From Branchinecta lynchi (lineage: Eukaryota; Arthropoda; Branchiopoda; Anostraca; Branchinectidae), in NCBI GenBank assembly GCA_023053575.1, contig JAKZAP010000010.1:10439225-10503224 (forward strand): DNA of 64,000 nucleotides, given 5' to 3'. How positions within the stretch are numbered: the stretch's first letter is position 1; each line of letters opens with the position of its first letter. Below, piece after piece: positions 23,591 to 36,053 of this stretch. Both the position numbers and the translations under genes were made by a program. The notes beneath the pieces were generated by a model. The model saw only the letters and a list, made by a program, of their open reading frames with translations, did not search any database and was not told the DNA's origin.

Positions 23591-24383
23591 TAAGATTAAC
23601 CAGTAACTCAAAGGGCAAAGGCCCTGAGGTTTGTACTCGAATAAACGTCATCCGGCTGCAGGAATGGGAATCATACGAACACCAGACAACGTTAACGAAC
23701 AAAAGGTTTTACACCTCGATAATGTAATCTGCTGGGGGAGGGCTGTTGGGTTTTACCCCATGATGAGTGCTTCGTCAGGATTCGGTGAAAACCGGAATTT
23801 AGGGAATTGCCTGACGGAACTGGACCAGGAATAGAATAAAAAAATAAAACGCGTTAGATAAAGTTATCCTTTTTTCTGCGAGGAACTTGCAGTAGTTGAC
23901 ACTAATTAGGGTCAATAATATTATTGTGGATAAAAACGGCCGGCTACCGCTCTTTCCGATGAGGTAAAAGAAAAAAAGATCACGTCTGGGATCCCGGAGA
24001 ATCCTTTCGTCTTGTTCTTTCGGGGATTGACAAATTTCGGTTTTCGTCGAAAGTTTTTCTTAGCTTCGATTGTCAGTAGCAGATGATTGAGTAGTGGCCC
24101 CCCAGCAGTTCATAGGAAATTGAGTCGTTTTGCTCTTTTTTCCCCGACTGCTATTATTGACGATCGCTCATTGCTAGAACGTGTTGTTTGATTGATCAGC
24201 ATCAGCATTATGTATAAGCGATTGCAGAAGGGATTATATTGAGAAACCGTTCGTAAACACTTTATTTTATCCAACTGTCAGCTAAGCAACGGCAGTGTTG
24301 CCACGCTAGAAAATATATAACCCGTCCTTGGGATCATTTTGGGGATTTTTTTTTTAGATTTTTGCGGAATTGGTACGTTGTTA
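23591..24383. other. Intronic sequence, nothing recognised
   Basis: At about 23779-23797, 'GGATTCGGTGAAAACCGGAA' is a short echo of the F1 core. No other structure is seen. Confidence 0.45.
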
Positions 24384-24873
24384 GTTAAAGTTTAACTGAA
24401 CAGGCAACTTATTTTTACATCTTGGATTCAAATATATTGAATTATTACAACACCACCTATTGGGGATTTTCGTTCTGTCCACAGTAGTCTTCAGTAGGGA
24501 CGTTGGGAATGTGGACGCTTTCCCATGGTGAATCCGTCCACAATTCGCCCGCGAAAATCACTAAACTATCACTACACAAGACACCTCACTAGCTAGCACT
24601 AGTTTTTGGCACTGCAGACTCCAGACACTTCTTTGTTTATTTGATACACAATTTATTTACTCGTTTGCTGCTGGTGTTGTTGCCAAATGTTCCAGGCACC
24701 ATAGAGATATCACAAAAACGGGAAGAGCGGCAAGCACAATGGGATAATCGATTATTTGGAAATATCAGAAAAACAAACTAACGCTTTTTCATCAGGTTTT
24801 CAAGATTATTTAAGCGAACAAGTGATGGGTAACTAGACTGTCGTATCCTAGCCCTTTTCGGTTAAACTTTAAG
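24384..24873 (-). mobile_element. MITE family M3, copy D (reverse orientation)
   Basis: The left end GTTAAAGTTTAACTGAACAG and the right end CCCTTTTCGGTTAAACTTTA are inverse complements. The first 40 bp match the inverse of the right end of copy A, and the last 50 bp match the inverse of its left end (GGGTAACTAGACTGTC versus GACAATCTAGGTACCC). The middle has diverged or been replaced. Confidence 0.72.
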
Positions 24874-25559
24874 TTTGCGCGTTTTACTTACTGATTTATT
24901 GACGTGGAATCCTATTCCGTTCGACAGAACTGAAAAAATAGGAACTATATGAGAAAGCAGGTTTTCAGTCTCATCTGTCTAAAGAGGGTCTAAAATACGC
25001 TGCTTCTCCTCTCTGTATTTGTGATACCAGTAACATTTTCTTTCCCGAAAGTACCGATACTGATAAAAATGGGCATACATTTTCTTCCTTCAAGTGGCTA
25101 TTTGCTATTGGCCAACTCATTTGCTCACCATCTGGATGCCACTTTCGGCCATCAACGCAATGCAGCACCATTGGGTAATTAGCATTGTGATTCTTGAATA
25201 TCAGCTATGTAATATGAGATTTTAGAATATTAGCATGTAATAGGTAATTATTGCGAATTTTCCATGTTTCCTTTCATGTTTATTTCTGTTCTTGGTTGAC
25301 ATTGGTTCCTATGCAGGACGATAGTCTGAAATTTTGGCTGGTATTGGTTACCTTAATTAATCGAATTTGCACTTTGGAAAGACGCGACATGAAAACTAAG
25401 TACATGGATCCAGTGTCAACTTCCAGATCGTAAGCGCCGGAGACGTCAACAGGCCTTCTCGCTAGCAGGTGCGATTTAAGGCAGGTTAAGGTAAGTTACA
25501 TTGGATTGGATGCAGATTCATGTGTATTCTACTGGAGCACGGGTTAGATGACCCGAAGT
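24874..25559. other. Intronic sequence, nothing recognised
   Basis: No coding similarity or repeat structure is recognised. Confidence 0.5.
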
Positions 25560-25965
25560 GTGCTGCGTTTCGATTGGATTCTTTTGGGGAATTTTGAGGA
25601 TTTGAAGTTTACTGCCCGGAACAGCTTCGCGTCATTTGCGTAGAGGTATATACTTATCTCCATCTCTCTAAATATGCCATTTATGTGAATGTTGAACAGT
25701 GTTTGATCAAGAACAGTTGTCTTTGGTACTCTGCTGAGGACACGTGGTTGGGAGAAGGCCTTTTCAGCTCTTGCTTCGAAAAGTCTAATCCTTTGGCGTG
25801 TCCTGTCAGGAAATCCACAAGCCAGTCAACTAGGTTGGGGTGTATTTTGCAGCAGTAAGCTTTGCTCTCCGCGTTGTATCAGGAACTTTATAAAAAGGCC
25901 TTAGCAAAGTCGAGTAGAGCTTGGTCGCTTAACACTCCTCTGACAAGTAAGACATTGATAATATC
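25560..25965 (-). mobile_element. Decayed LINE reverse transcriptase (family F), minus strand
   Basis: Minus-strand translation in shifting frames gives QALLDFAKAF (RT motif A, catalytic Asp), then HPNLVDWLVDFLTGHAKGLD. A motif-B-like RVPKTTVLDQTLFNIHINGI follows, then IYLYANDAKLFRAV at motif C, where the usual YADD reads YAND. This is the CR1/Rex/Jockey-like arrangement 'DF.KAFD...WI.DFLTGR...VPQGSVLGP.LF.I.INDI...YADD'. Frameshifts and the Asp-to-Asn change at the catalytic site show that it is dead. Confidence 0.88.
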
Positions 25966-25967
25966 TT

Positions 25968-26165
25968 AAGTTTCAATACTCTATATAACTAAGTCCAAAA
26001 CACGCCAGTGATTCTCAGGAAGAAGGAGTAAACGTGTCCGTAACGGCTCGAACTCAATTACTCAAATCCTGAGTCAGCGCAGCTGTGACACCGTTTCTTC
26101 CTTTCTTCCGCAGGTACCCGGAGATTCTGCATCGGAAGGGAGAGATAGTCATCAAGAGTATTATG
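25968..26165 (-). repeat. Dispersed repeat, inverse copy of 15390-15615
   Basis: It matches the earlier block in inverse orientation over its whole length, with indels. It lies immediately 5' of the decayed RT on the same strand, so it may be part of that LINE or an older insertion next to it. Confidence 0.7.
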
Positions 26166-27107
26166 TTCGTTCCAACACACTCCCTGGTGAAAAGGTGTTT
26201 TCCGAGCCAGTTCACTCAAGATATCGTTGACTTTTATATATCCCAGTAGTGTTTCGGCCGTAATTTTTCTAGTCAGTAGGCCACTGCCCATTTATTTTTC
26301 TGAAATGGAGATTTCACTGAGATTTGGTGGGATGAGATTGTATTGAAGCAAGATTTGGCTTATGCTGTTTTGGCATGAAGGCATGTAGGAAGAATAGGCC
26401 TTTTGACAGTGTTGCCACTTTACGCTGACGGAAACCTATGACATTTGGCCGCAAAATTGGAAGACATTAGGATTTAGGATTTAAGGGCCTATGAAACCTG
26501 TGATTAACGAGAAATCTCGCCCTTTTAAGCCTCACAGTCATTTGCTTCTGCTTTTTTTAAGCTCTCATCCTTCGCAGAACTCTGGGTCGCTTTGAGTCGG
26601 AAACTTATGACTAACTGCAGAATTCTGCTACCATTGGCAACACTGTTCGAATTCTGGCACGTAGGAACTGAAAGCTTTGCGACTCTCAGGGAAACGATGT
26701 GGTAGTCCTGATTGCGTTTAAGGAAGTGCAGGGCAGTCGCTTTTCCCACTCTTCTTCATTAATTGCTCGGTCCGTTTCTATCCCCGAAATTGTGCACTTG
26801 GTCCTGTCCGTCCGTCCTAACGACGTTTGGCTGATTTTTGCTTGTATTGCAATCGACTCCATTGGACGCTAATCATGCGTATCTTTATACCATGAGAAAA
26901 TCGTTTTGCCTCGTCTTAGGTTGCCGGGACCGAGTCCAGAACGCAAATGTTTTCAGCACATTCGAAAGTATAGTCTTCTTCCTTGAAGTTAGAGAGTATT
27001 TAGAAAGGAGGAAAATCTTATCGAAAACTGGGAAAGAAAGAGTATCTAATGCTGCGTTTCCTTAACAGCAGTTGTTCTGTTTGTTGTTTAATCATTATAG
27101 TTATTTC
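26166..27107. other. Intronic sequence, nothing recognised
   Basis: Only a short GTCC run (26805-26817) stands out. Confidence 0.45.
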
Positions 27108-27205
27108 CCTGCCCTAGCCAAGCACTCCTTTTGTGCTTTCCTGGCAGGAATGTTAATGATGTATTTGTTGTCTTTAAATACAGTCCAATGAAACTGAAAA
27201 CTGAA
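27108..27205 (+). repeat. Dispersed 3'-end repeat, partner of 12046-12360
   Basis: 'CCCTGCCCTAGCCAAGCACT' is followed by GTGCTTTCCTGGCAGGAATG and GTCTTTAAATACAGTCCAAT. These match the outer parts of 12046-12360 in inverse orientation without interruption, so this copy shows the uninterrupted state. The inverted GCCAAGCAC/GTGCTTTCCTGGC phrases form a small hairpin. Confidence 0.65.
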
Positions 27206-27856
27206 ATTCACAAGCCCTTCACTTCTGGCAAAAAGACGACATCTACAAAAGTTCGTGACATAAAATCCGTCCGTTTCACTTGAACATGTCGTCCTTTTTC
27301 TTCCCTCTGCTTGCTGTTTTAAATTTGATATGGAGCTGACAGGATGAGAAACAATAAAGTATTGAAACGGGAATGGATCCTTCGAACTTCGGAGACAGAT
27401 TGCTCAGGAAATGTTCCGTGTTTATAAACGAATGAGCCATATTTGAAAACGTCAAAGAAGCCATCCCAAATATGTGCTGAAATATTGCCACCTGCTGTTC
27501 GTCGTCTTCTTACTGTGTTTGAAAGGAGTTTGGATTAATCTCTTTATTTCCAATAAATTAGTGAAATTTTTTTTAGGTAAAGACATGTAAACGTTTAATA
27601 AGAAAGAAATTGTCTCCCAAATATAAAAAAAAAAAAAACATTATTGCCTTGATGCTGTTGGTGTGATCGAGTTACGAGCCGAGTGGTCACTCATGGTACA
27701 ACGAAATACCTTTTATGATTAAAACTCTACTATAGCTGATAAAGGGGCTCCTAAGAATACCTGAATACACATTCAGGTCTTCATTTACCATTTCGGTTAC
27801 TAGCCGCGTACCATCCTCGGTAAATGATCCGGAATTGAATCTTCTTTTCTTCACAG
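27206..27856. other. Intron 2 end, up to exon C
   Basis: No repeat is recognised. CTTCTTTTCTTCACAG (27841-27856) is the acceptor of exon C. Confidence 0.6.
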
Positions 27857-28055
27857 GACTATATCGAGCGGCTAGTCAAATGGCGCCTGGAACGAGGGGT
27901 CGGCGAGCAGATGAACTGCCTACTCCGAGGATTCACCGAAGTTGTCGACTCCCGGTTGGTCAGCATCTTTGACGCTCGGGAACTCGAGCTAGTCCTAGCG
28001 GGGACGGTTGAAATAGACGTCGGTGATTGGAGGAAAAACACGGAGTACCGCTCAG
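27857..28055 (+). CDS. HECW: HECW1/2-type HECT E3 ubiquitin ligase, exon C
   Basis: This exon encodes 66 codons plus one base. The acceptor is CTTTTCTTCACAG and the donor begins GTAGGC after CTCAG. The translation starts [20 protein letters not shown], continues through a [22 protein letters not shown] stretch, and ends near [11 protein letters not shown]. These are diagnostic HECW features: other NEDD4-family members have a different sequence at 'KWR.ERGV' and at '[16 protein letters not shown]'. The boundary is phase 1 (G joins GC of exon D to make Gly). Intron 2 (about 14.3 kb) precedes it and intron 3 (about 27.2 kb) follows. A MITE lies only about 90 bp downstream of the donor. Confidence 0.97.
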
Positions 28056-28145
28056 GTAGGCTTTTATTTGCTGAATGGGAACACTGCAAGTATGGCGAAG
28101 TTTCGGCCATAGAGGTAATAATCTAGCTTCATTAGGGCCCAGACC

Positions 28146-28542
28146 ATAGCTGCGTTTTTGCAGATACCATGGTATCTGTTACCACTGTAACTGGATCTAC
28201 AATTAGTCGTTTTTGTAGTTACGGTGGTATCCCGGGTATCTGATACCACGGTTACTCTGCAAAGACGACAATTGCCGAAATTTCGAAGTCATCCCAAAGG
28301 AAAACTGATATCCAGTAACATCACTTGCCAAACTTCTTTTCCACCAATTTGACAAAATCCTAGGCTCCATTGTTGGTGATGATGAAAGTGAGACGACTTT
28401 TTCAGATACCTCGATGACTGGCCGCAGATACCACGAGAGCTGCAAACACGCCTTTTGACCGTGGTATCTGATACCAAGGTAACTGCGAAAACGACTTTAG
28501 ACCGTGGTATCAGATACCATGGTATCTGCAAAAACGCAACTA
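28146..28542. mobile_element. MITE family M4, copy 1, made of palindromic GATACCATGGTATC modules
   Basis: The ends are TAGCTGCGTTTTTGCAGATA and its inverse (GTATCTGCAAAAACGCAACTA). Directly inside each end is the self-palindrome GATACCATGGTATC. Further modules (GGTATCTGATACCACGGT and variants) recur inside with GTTTTTGCAG/CTGCAAA... edges. It is non-coding, about 397 bp, and starts about 90 bp after the donor of exon C. Confidence 0.85.
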
Positions 28543-28698
28543 ATGTAAGGATATAAGGCCGTTTTCGGTTGTAAACTCCGTTACGGTATCCTGGCGGTTT
28601 CTTTGTTCAAGCTGAGAGTATTAAATTCCTAATTTCGATTTCTTTTATCTTGGCGAATCTGTAGGCTTTGCGTCAACTTTCTCGGATTTCTCGTATAA

Positions 28699-28841
28699 TA
28701 GTTGCGTTTTTGCAGATACCGTGGTGTCTGGCCAGGTAGTGTGGTATCTGATATTCAGATACCACGGTAAGTGCAAAAACGACTATTGAATATCCAGTTA
28801 CGGTGGTAACAGATACTATGGTATTTGCAAAAACGCAATTA
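28699..28841. mobile_element. MITE family M4, copy 2 (short derivative)
   Basis: TAGTTGCGTTTTTGCAGATA at left is mirrored by TTTGCAAAAACGCAATTA at right. The interior carries GATATTCAGATACCACGG and a diverged GATACTATGGTATT. At about 143 bp it looks like an internally deleted form of copy 1. Confidence 0.85.
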
Positions 28842-28894
28842 AAGTTTGGGGGAATCAGGGAACCATCTGCTACCCATCTCAAGGTTCAAGACTG

Positions 28895-29213
28895 TTACAA
28901 AGACTAGACTATCATATACATTACAGGAATGTTACTTGGGACGTCGCTAACTTTGAACGACGCCTAAGAATGTCCTTACCCATGTCCGATTTGTGGTAGT
29001 ATGGGTGAGAACTTGAAACATCTGTGTAAATGCGAAAATTTGAGTGAACTTCGGTTAGAAATGTTGTAGTAGATGAAAGAGTATCCCTAGCCCATAAGAA
29101 TAGGTGCTTATAGATGGTATTACTTTTGTTTGTTTGTGTTTATTTGTCATGTATTTGCAATGGCCTTTGGCTCTTAGTGTAAATAAATCTTTCTTATCTT
29201 ATGAAATCAGACC
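28895..29213 (+). mobile_element. LINE family A 3' fragment with Cys/His motif
   Basis: The plus strand encodes a CPYPCPICGSMGENLKHLCK stretch, then CENLSELRLEML and stops. This is the same 'CP.C...E...H....C..L.ELR' ending as the minus-strand copy at 10374-10720. The 3' UTR ends with CAATGGCCTTTGGCTCTTAG and TGTAAATAAATCTTTCTTAT. Stops and truncation mark it as dead. Confidence 0.8.
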
Positions 29214-31769
29214 TAGCAAATATTCATGCACAATAATTTGAAATTATAGCCATTTACTATTTTTTTCTTTTCTGCTCAGTTGCTTTTGTTGTTACATTAT
29301 GTTGTCAGAAGCATTGCAACAGTTTTGCATAATTTTCGTGTCTTAAATGAATCTGTTTTCATTCTTTGTGCCAGAAGAAACGTCTTAATTTATCGTTTCC
29401 ATTTGACTATTTTAGAAGCAAAAAAACAAAAAGCAAGGTAGTCCAAAATTCAGAGAGGTGTTCAAAGAAGCATACAGCGATTGTAAATTAGTGAAGTCCT
29501 GCAGAAAAACAAAGTTCTTGGACATGGCTTGTCTAATAATATTACAATATGAAAAAAATGATCGTATGCCTTGTCTAATACTGATTTGTTATATAAATGT
29601 AATTCTTTTCGCTTGGCATTGCGGAATCCATTAAGCGCGTTCTTCAGATCATCACGGTTGTTGGAGAGAGTTTTGATTTGTGCCTTTTTGTCTGTAAAGA
29701 TTTAAATCTTGTCGGTTATCTCTGGTATCCTGTATTCTGATATGGTATCGAGGGTGGAGATTAGGCTAGGTCTTGAATAGGGGTCACTGGGACCTTGTGA
29801 ATAGTAGTAGTATAGGTCATAATTGACAGAGGCGGGATATGGGAAGAAGCTATGCAGGCTTCTATGCCCTGGATGCTTGGAAGTTTTTGACGAGAATGGG
29901 TCTGAAAGCAGTCCATCTAAGCAGTTGAAAAGCCAATTTAGCCTTGGCTACAGTTTTTTTGGTCCAAAGCTTGTTCCTCGTCAACAAAACTATGAAATTA
30001 AAACTGCAAGAGTAAGCAAAGTAGCGTGGTCAGTAAAGGTAATGTGCTCCTCGCAGTATCCTCCTGCCAACCTATCCGATAAAAAATCGTACTACACAAT
30101 AGCCTTTTTGACCATTTCACCTATTTAACGTTTATTGCGTCGGACTTTAGAACTTTAGAAACCATTATATCAGCCATTAGAACCAATTACGATCAGAGGC
30201 GTATATCTGGAATGAGATGTAGCCCGTAAAAAGCAAACAAAGGAAGTAATAATGTGAAGTTGAATATATTAAGGTAATGAAATTGGATTCGGTTGGAGCT
30301 TTTCGTGTCTTCGGACGGGGAAGGAAACCAGACAGAGTTTCAAGCACAAAAAAACAACTCAGAAGGATATGGCTCCTATTCATCCCCATGATGGTTTGGG
30401 TGTTAATTGATGTAGATGTGAGCTCAGAACTGCTCTGGCTGAGTTCTGCGTCTGTGGTTCACGTTTGTAGACTCTGAGTGTGGCAGAAGGAGAAGACCAA
30501 AGGTTTCGGTTGGACCCCACGTACTTTATAAAGTTGGGATTTCTAGAACTGGTTTTGACATAGTGGTTCATTGGCGTTAGCTCACTAAAAGGATTCCGCG
30601 GTTATTACCCTCATCACAGCAGATCCACCGGCAAGATCTAACAGCGTTTCATGCTACTAACGGCGGTGCTTCAGAAGCTCTGGCATGGTAGAACGTGGCA
30701 ACACCGCTGAAGTAATTTTTGTGGAAGGGATAAATCCAGTTTGAGAGTTGGTTAAAAAAAGTCGTTGGCTGTCAGTTAGTGTCCTCCAAGGGTGTGATCT
30801 GCTTTGCCCTGTGTCTACCGGGAAAACCTGACAGCGTTCAAGGCTGATGGCGTCTCTTTAGAAGTTGGCACAGTTGCACATAGTAAGATAGCTGAAATTC
30901 AGATTCCTCGAGAGTCAATTTATCGGACTAGTGGACATTGCCCTGAAAGTTGGCGCCTTCCGAGCATCTTATCCACTTCGTTTGGATCATCTGTTTTCTT
31001 TCCATTGCGTCGCTGCGATAGCACGTTGAAACACTGCTTGAATGAATTCAAATTTTCTTGGACCAACTTATCGTATTCGCTTTCTCAGCTGGCGCCCTTC
31101 GAGAATCCTTAGAGTATTTCCAAATGTTACTTTCCGTTAGCGTTTCGCGAAGTCGTACGTGACAGCGGTTTTGGAAGTAAAGGCTTACTGTGACTCAGAT
31201 ATTAGGGGCCGTGTCTATTGTTTTTGTTTTTGAAGATCTTGCCGGCTTGACAGTGGATATGGCGCATTCTCTGGCAGAGGCTGGACAGCATTCACAAGAT
31301 TCAGAAAGTTTGCAACTACCGCAAACCCTCCTGGACTACCATATTGAAGTTTTCAAATCCCTGTTTTCCTCCAGGGGAACTGCAGAGTGGCAATATTGCA
31401 ATTTCGTGACACTTCCTTACACCTTTTATACGTAAAACAACGGGTTTTAGGTCCTGGTGTTATTGTTTACTGTTATATTCTTCTGCCTAAACCATGGCCG
31501 CTCAGCTAAGTTGCCTGAAAGGAAGGGCTCTTCCTTTCAGCTCACTTAGTTGTTCAGGTAGTCTTTCAACACAGTAGTGTTTTATCGAAGGCGTATTTGT
31601 TCGTATGGTTTTTGCTATGTTCAGGTTCGGGACACGTTTATTAATCTTTACTTACTGTTATGTTTTCACTTCGAGTCGTCATCGAGATCTGCTATGCTCT
31701 TCAACTATCTGCAACTATCTGCGTCACTTCTCTGCTTAGAAAATGACTAGAAAAGCCTTTTTATAGACT
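29214..31769. other. Intron 3 sequence, nothing recognised
   Basis: This is about 2.5 kb without a recognisable gene or repeat. Open frames at 29823-30128, 30804-31112 and 31190-31435 show no family motifs. Loosely similar phrases (AAGATCTAACAGCGTT and AAAACCTGACAGCGTTCAAG, with GCTTCAGAAGCTCTGGCA and 'CTTTAGAAGTTGGCAC') at 30633 and 30824 hint at an old duplication. Confidence 0.4.
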
Positions 31770-31774
31770 CTTTC

Positions 31775-32352
31775 TCTGACGTACGGTTGTTCTGTTTGGG
31801 AAAGTAATCTCTTGGTGAATTATAAAAGAACCCAAATAACGCAAAACAAAGCGCTGCGTCTCATAGGAGAATTTCAAAATTGTCGGAATACTGCGGAGTG
31901 TTTTAGAAAGAAAGGGATTTTGAATGTAGGTGAGCTTCGTGATTACCAGCTAGCGATTTTTGTTTTTCAAAGTGTAAATTAGGTAAGCCCTGAGTACTTT
32001 TATGATTTTTTTAACACTAACTCGTTTTATCACCCTTATATTTGTTCTCAGGAACATAGGTATGAGCGTCTGGAATGACCTTCCAGAATCGGTCGGAGCG
32101 GCTGTAAGTCTGGCATCATTCAAGAAAAGGGTTAAATCCCATTCTTTGAAAAGGAAATAAGTGTGATAAGAGGAAAGGGTATTTATTTAATATAATTTTT
32201 TTTTTAAAGAATAAAGGAATGATATAGTGGATTCATGGTGGTTAGAATTGCGGCCACAATCAGGATTCTTTTATCTTAAAAGTGGCCGTTAATGGCAAAT
32301 TGTTTGTTTAATTTATATGTTTTTTGATGAAATTAAAATAAATGTCTAATGT
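31775..32352 (+). mobile_element. LINE 3' fragment (family E), CR1/L2-like C-terminus
   Basis: The frame from about 31784 reads YGCSVWESNLLVNYKRTQIT, then NKALRLIGEF, and later KGILNVGELRDYQLAIFVFQ. The standard ending SVWNDLPESVGAAVSLASFK follows, with a stop near 32158. This is the post-RT region shared by CR1/L2/Jockey-type LINEs. The 3' UTR runs to AAATAAATGTCTAATGTCTA (about 32352). It is 5'-truncated and carries stops/frameshifts. Confidence 0.87.
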
Positions 32353-35300
32353 CTAACGTCACTCGCCTTGCTCAACACTCACTGATCATAGCTTGCAAAC
32401 CGCAGCTTCATCGAAGTGTTACGTAAGAACTTGTGGTGGAACTTGGTTTTCAATTCTTCTTTTAAATACTGCTGAGTTTGAAAGGTTCGGTAACAATGGC
32501 CCTTTTAAATCTGAGTTTAAAAAGGAAACCAGATGAGAACTTTGAATTTGCTAATAATAAATACATGAAGACCCTTCGTAACATACGACCACTGCTGTAA
32601 GTCAAATACAACGCTGCATAACTTTCCCTTATCCCACGTCTTATCCAAACGTTGACTGGAAAAGATGCCTATTTTCGAGTTGGGGTCCTCCGAGATCTTA
32701 CCTGCTCTGGTGACAGAATCTAACATTATTCTTGTAAAAGTTTACTATTGGCGCAAGTCTCTTGGGGTCAGGGACCGTTTCGTAAGCAGGGGCGGAATAG
32801 TAAACTCAGGAAAAATACGAGTCCCTGAGTACTTCCCTGTTAATATTTCATGTTGTTCCCTTGCATCTAACTCCTCTCTCAGCCGACCCAAGGGAAGCCC
32901 TCGTACTGAATCCGGAGGTTCCAATTACCAAGACTAGTTTTGGGCTTGGGTTTTATATTGGATTATTAAAGGTGCTGCGACAGGAGGGGACCCACTTTTC
33001 TTTTCACAGTAGGTTCGATATGATCTTGCAAAAAGTTTTGACTCATGTGCCTAGTTGCAGCGGGGGGGGGGGGGCTTCCAAAAGGAGTCCTTCGGAATGG
33101 TGGTCGGGTTGGATATGTGAAGAGACTTTCTTTTTCCACAGCCCTACGTCTCTTAGGGAGTCCCGAATAAATCATAACTAGATGCCCACTCACCCACTGG
33201 GGGGGGGGGGGGGGGTCTTATGTCTGGACGGAAGCACATTTCTGAGGAATCTTATTCATTCCCTCCCCTATGACTAATGAATAACTAAATGACTAATACC
33301 CTCCATGAACGAGAAATAAATGTAGAATCTGCAGTCGTGTAACGCTCTCTGAGATCTTCGATAATTACGAAATAAATTTGTCGGGTCGACTCCCACTCAG
33401 TAAATATAACGGAAAGAAAAACACAAGCAAGCATAAGCCGCGTAGCTGAAGCTACAGTCAACATACCAAACACTTCGGTAAATTGAGACACCGCTAATTG
33501 AGACACCGGTTCGTGTGCCTAAGGACTTTTTTGTGTGAAAATTTTTCGCTCCCGACCAGTCACCCTTCTGTAAACGAACAAATGAGTTCCAGTTAAAATA
33601 CCGTCCAGTTTTTCTTTCCTAGGTTGAAATATTATTAAGTTTGATAAATAAATTACCCGCCAGCAAAAAGCACTTCGTCAGCGGTTGGAATCCATAGGAT
33701 CGAGCCAACTTATGAACAAATCAACATTTCTAAGGATCCCAGCCGATTATTTATGCGACACAGTTTTTGGACATGGCCTGGGATTCTTTTGTGAGACTTG
33801 CTGAAGCGTGTTTTATTCTTAGTCACAGGAAAACGCGTTAGAAAAACTCGATTCGTTTTCGGAACGACGGAAGCCGACATTTTTTTTTTTATTGAGATTA
33901 GAGACTCGGTTCTGGTAATAAGGCAAGGTACTGGTCGAGTTCAGTTAGGAATTGTTCCCATCCCCTTGCGAGAACGGGGTAGTCCCATTTAATGTTCCAC
34001 TTGGAGCTGGACAGATTCCGTTACTTATGTGGCGAGTTGAATTTGGAAGAAACAAAAAAATGGAAAAAAATAATCTGGACAGATTTCGTTATTTACGTGG
34101 CGAGTTGAATTTGGAAAAAAAAAATGAAAAAAAAAAAAAATGTTCCACCGAACTCCAGTGGGATTGTGCGTTGTGTTTGTCGCGAGTTGAAAGGGATTCT
34201 TTTTTGGAAAGACCTTTGGGAAATCGTCCTGAGCACAGGTTTCCTCTCTCTTAATTTGTGGCTGAACAAAGAATCCAGAAATAAACGAAAGCCCATTTAA
34301 AGATCCTAGATCGCCATATGCGAAAACCCTGAAATCTAATTTCCGTGTTCCCACTCCCTTTGGAAATTAAGGGGGAGGGAATTTGACGTATCCCGGGTAC
34401 CATATTTAGAAGTGAGAAGTGACTTAGAAAAGAGGGACCAAACAAAACGTCAGGCCAAATAAAGGAGTTGAATCAGGGTTGAAGGGTTCTGACAGAGTCA
34501 GAGACCAGAAGAAAATTTTGGATTAAAAAAAATAGCTTCTTAAATAAGCTCCTATGGGGTCTAGTACCTTTTGGTACCCCCTCCCCCCCTCCCGGCGAAA
34601 AACCCCGGGTATCCCCTCCCCCCCGCACACACACACAAGTGTTAATAAAATAAAATATATCTTAACAGAAAGCATGTATAGAGGCGAGCCAACTAGCTCC
34701 GCCGTCACACGTTTCCATTTAATTCGCGTGTCAGGGGAAAATTCTTAAGTGCTTGCGGTCCAGAGTCGCCGTGGAGGTTTTCGTCTAGACCCTGGGTCTA
34801 GCACCTCCTGGCGAAACCGGGTTGAATGGGAAGAAGGTTTCTTTTGTTGCGATAGAAATAGAAATATTTTGTTGCGATAGCAATAGGAATAGTCAGTAGC
34901 CTACTTACTTTTACCATAAGACGATGTTTTGAAATGGTTTTCAGTTGTATTGGTCAAACTCGGAGGCGGAGATTTAAAGAAAGGTTCAGAAAGGGTAAAG
35001 TGTTCAAAGTAAAGGCGGGCTGAAATTTATAACAATACAAATGGTTCTGAATACTCGCCCTTTTAATGGCAGCCTAATAGTTTAAAAAATGTAGCCAAAA
35101 TATTACAGAGAAAACACACCTGATAAAGTTACTGTTCATTGAAGAAGGGGAAAAGATTCTGGTGTTAAAAGATTCTGTCGATTTTTCGAAACAACCCAAG
35201 TTTTGACTTTAATTTGTGGACTTGACACAAATGCGCGTGGAAATCTGTTGCCGTATTTACGTGTCTTTACAAGTCTTTCTGATAGGGAATAAAAAGCTCG

Positions 35301-36053
35301 CTTGCAGCTGTCGTTTGTTGTGCCAGTCCGAAATCCCCCCACTGTTTCTAGAACACTTACTAGCACCATCAGCCGGCCTCCTGGGCCGTAAACTGGACAA
35401 AACTGTCGATGTAATCGTAAAGTGTTGGCTTGTTTATAGTTCCAACCATGCTGTTTAATAGTAGCTGACGTACTGTCCTTAACAGCACATTCGAGCAACG
35501 TATGAAAATAAGATACAGTGTTAGAGAAGATCGTTTGCCTATCCAGACACAGGTTGATTTATTTTACAATAAACTGCAGCAACAAAGTTTGAAACGGATT
35601 GAAACCGGGAATGAAAGAACCTAGAAGCAGACTCCAACACCGCGCCGGATATGGGTGGCGTTACGCTGAAACTGAAAACAGTTAAAATATGCCCAGGAAA
35701 CGGTGCCGCGGCGATCGCCGACGCTGATACGTCCGCGGCGGCGATTTGCTTGTGTTTTGGCGTTTGCGTAAAATTTTTGAGACATTTTTGTGCTTGTGTT
35801 GTACTGACCAGCATTATTCCACACAGTCCTGCCTAAATGACATTTCGTTAGAATCCGGAATTCTTTTTTATTCCATCGTTCCTGGGCACTGACGAATTCG
35901 GTGAAGAACGCAATTGTTTTATGATTCACAGTCAGCATGGGCTGAAGAAATATTTTGCTAGATTGATGAGAATTGAGAATGTGACAAACCTTGGGCCCCT
36001 AGTTTAAAGTCATTGCGTGTTCTTCGTAAATATCGCAAGCCCTTCTCGACTGC
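32353..36053. other. Intron 3 sequence with poly-G tracts and minor repeats
   Basis: Visible items are a 14-G run (33061-33074) and a 17-G run (33199-33215). There is a direct pair of about 40 bp, 'GGACAGATT.CGTTA.TTA.GTGGCGAGTTGAAT', at 34011 and 34078. A C-rich segment lies at 34578-34623. A CpG-rich palindromic patch, GCCGCGGCGATCGCC, lies near 35703, with a second GCGGCGGCGATT near 35734. No gene is recognised. Confidence 0.45.

Noticed and set aside
35216..35498. Overlapping open frames of 80 and 120 codons on opposite strands
   Set aside because: Neither shows family motifs, and overlap on opposite strands without conservation suggests chance.
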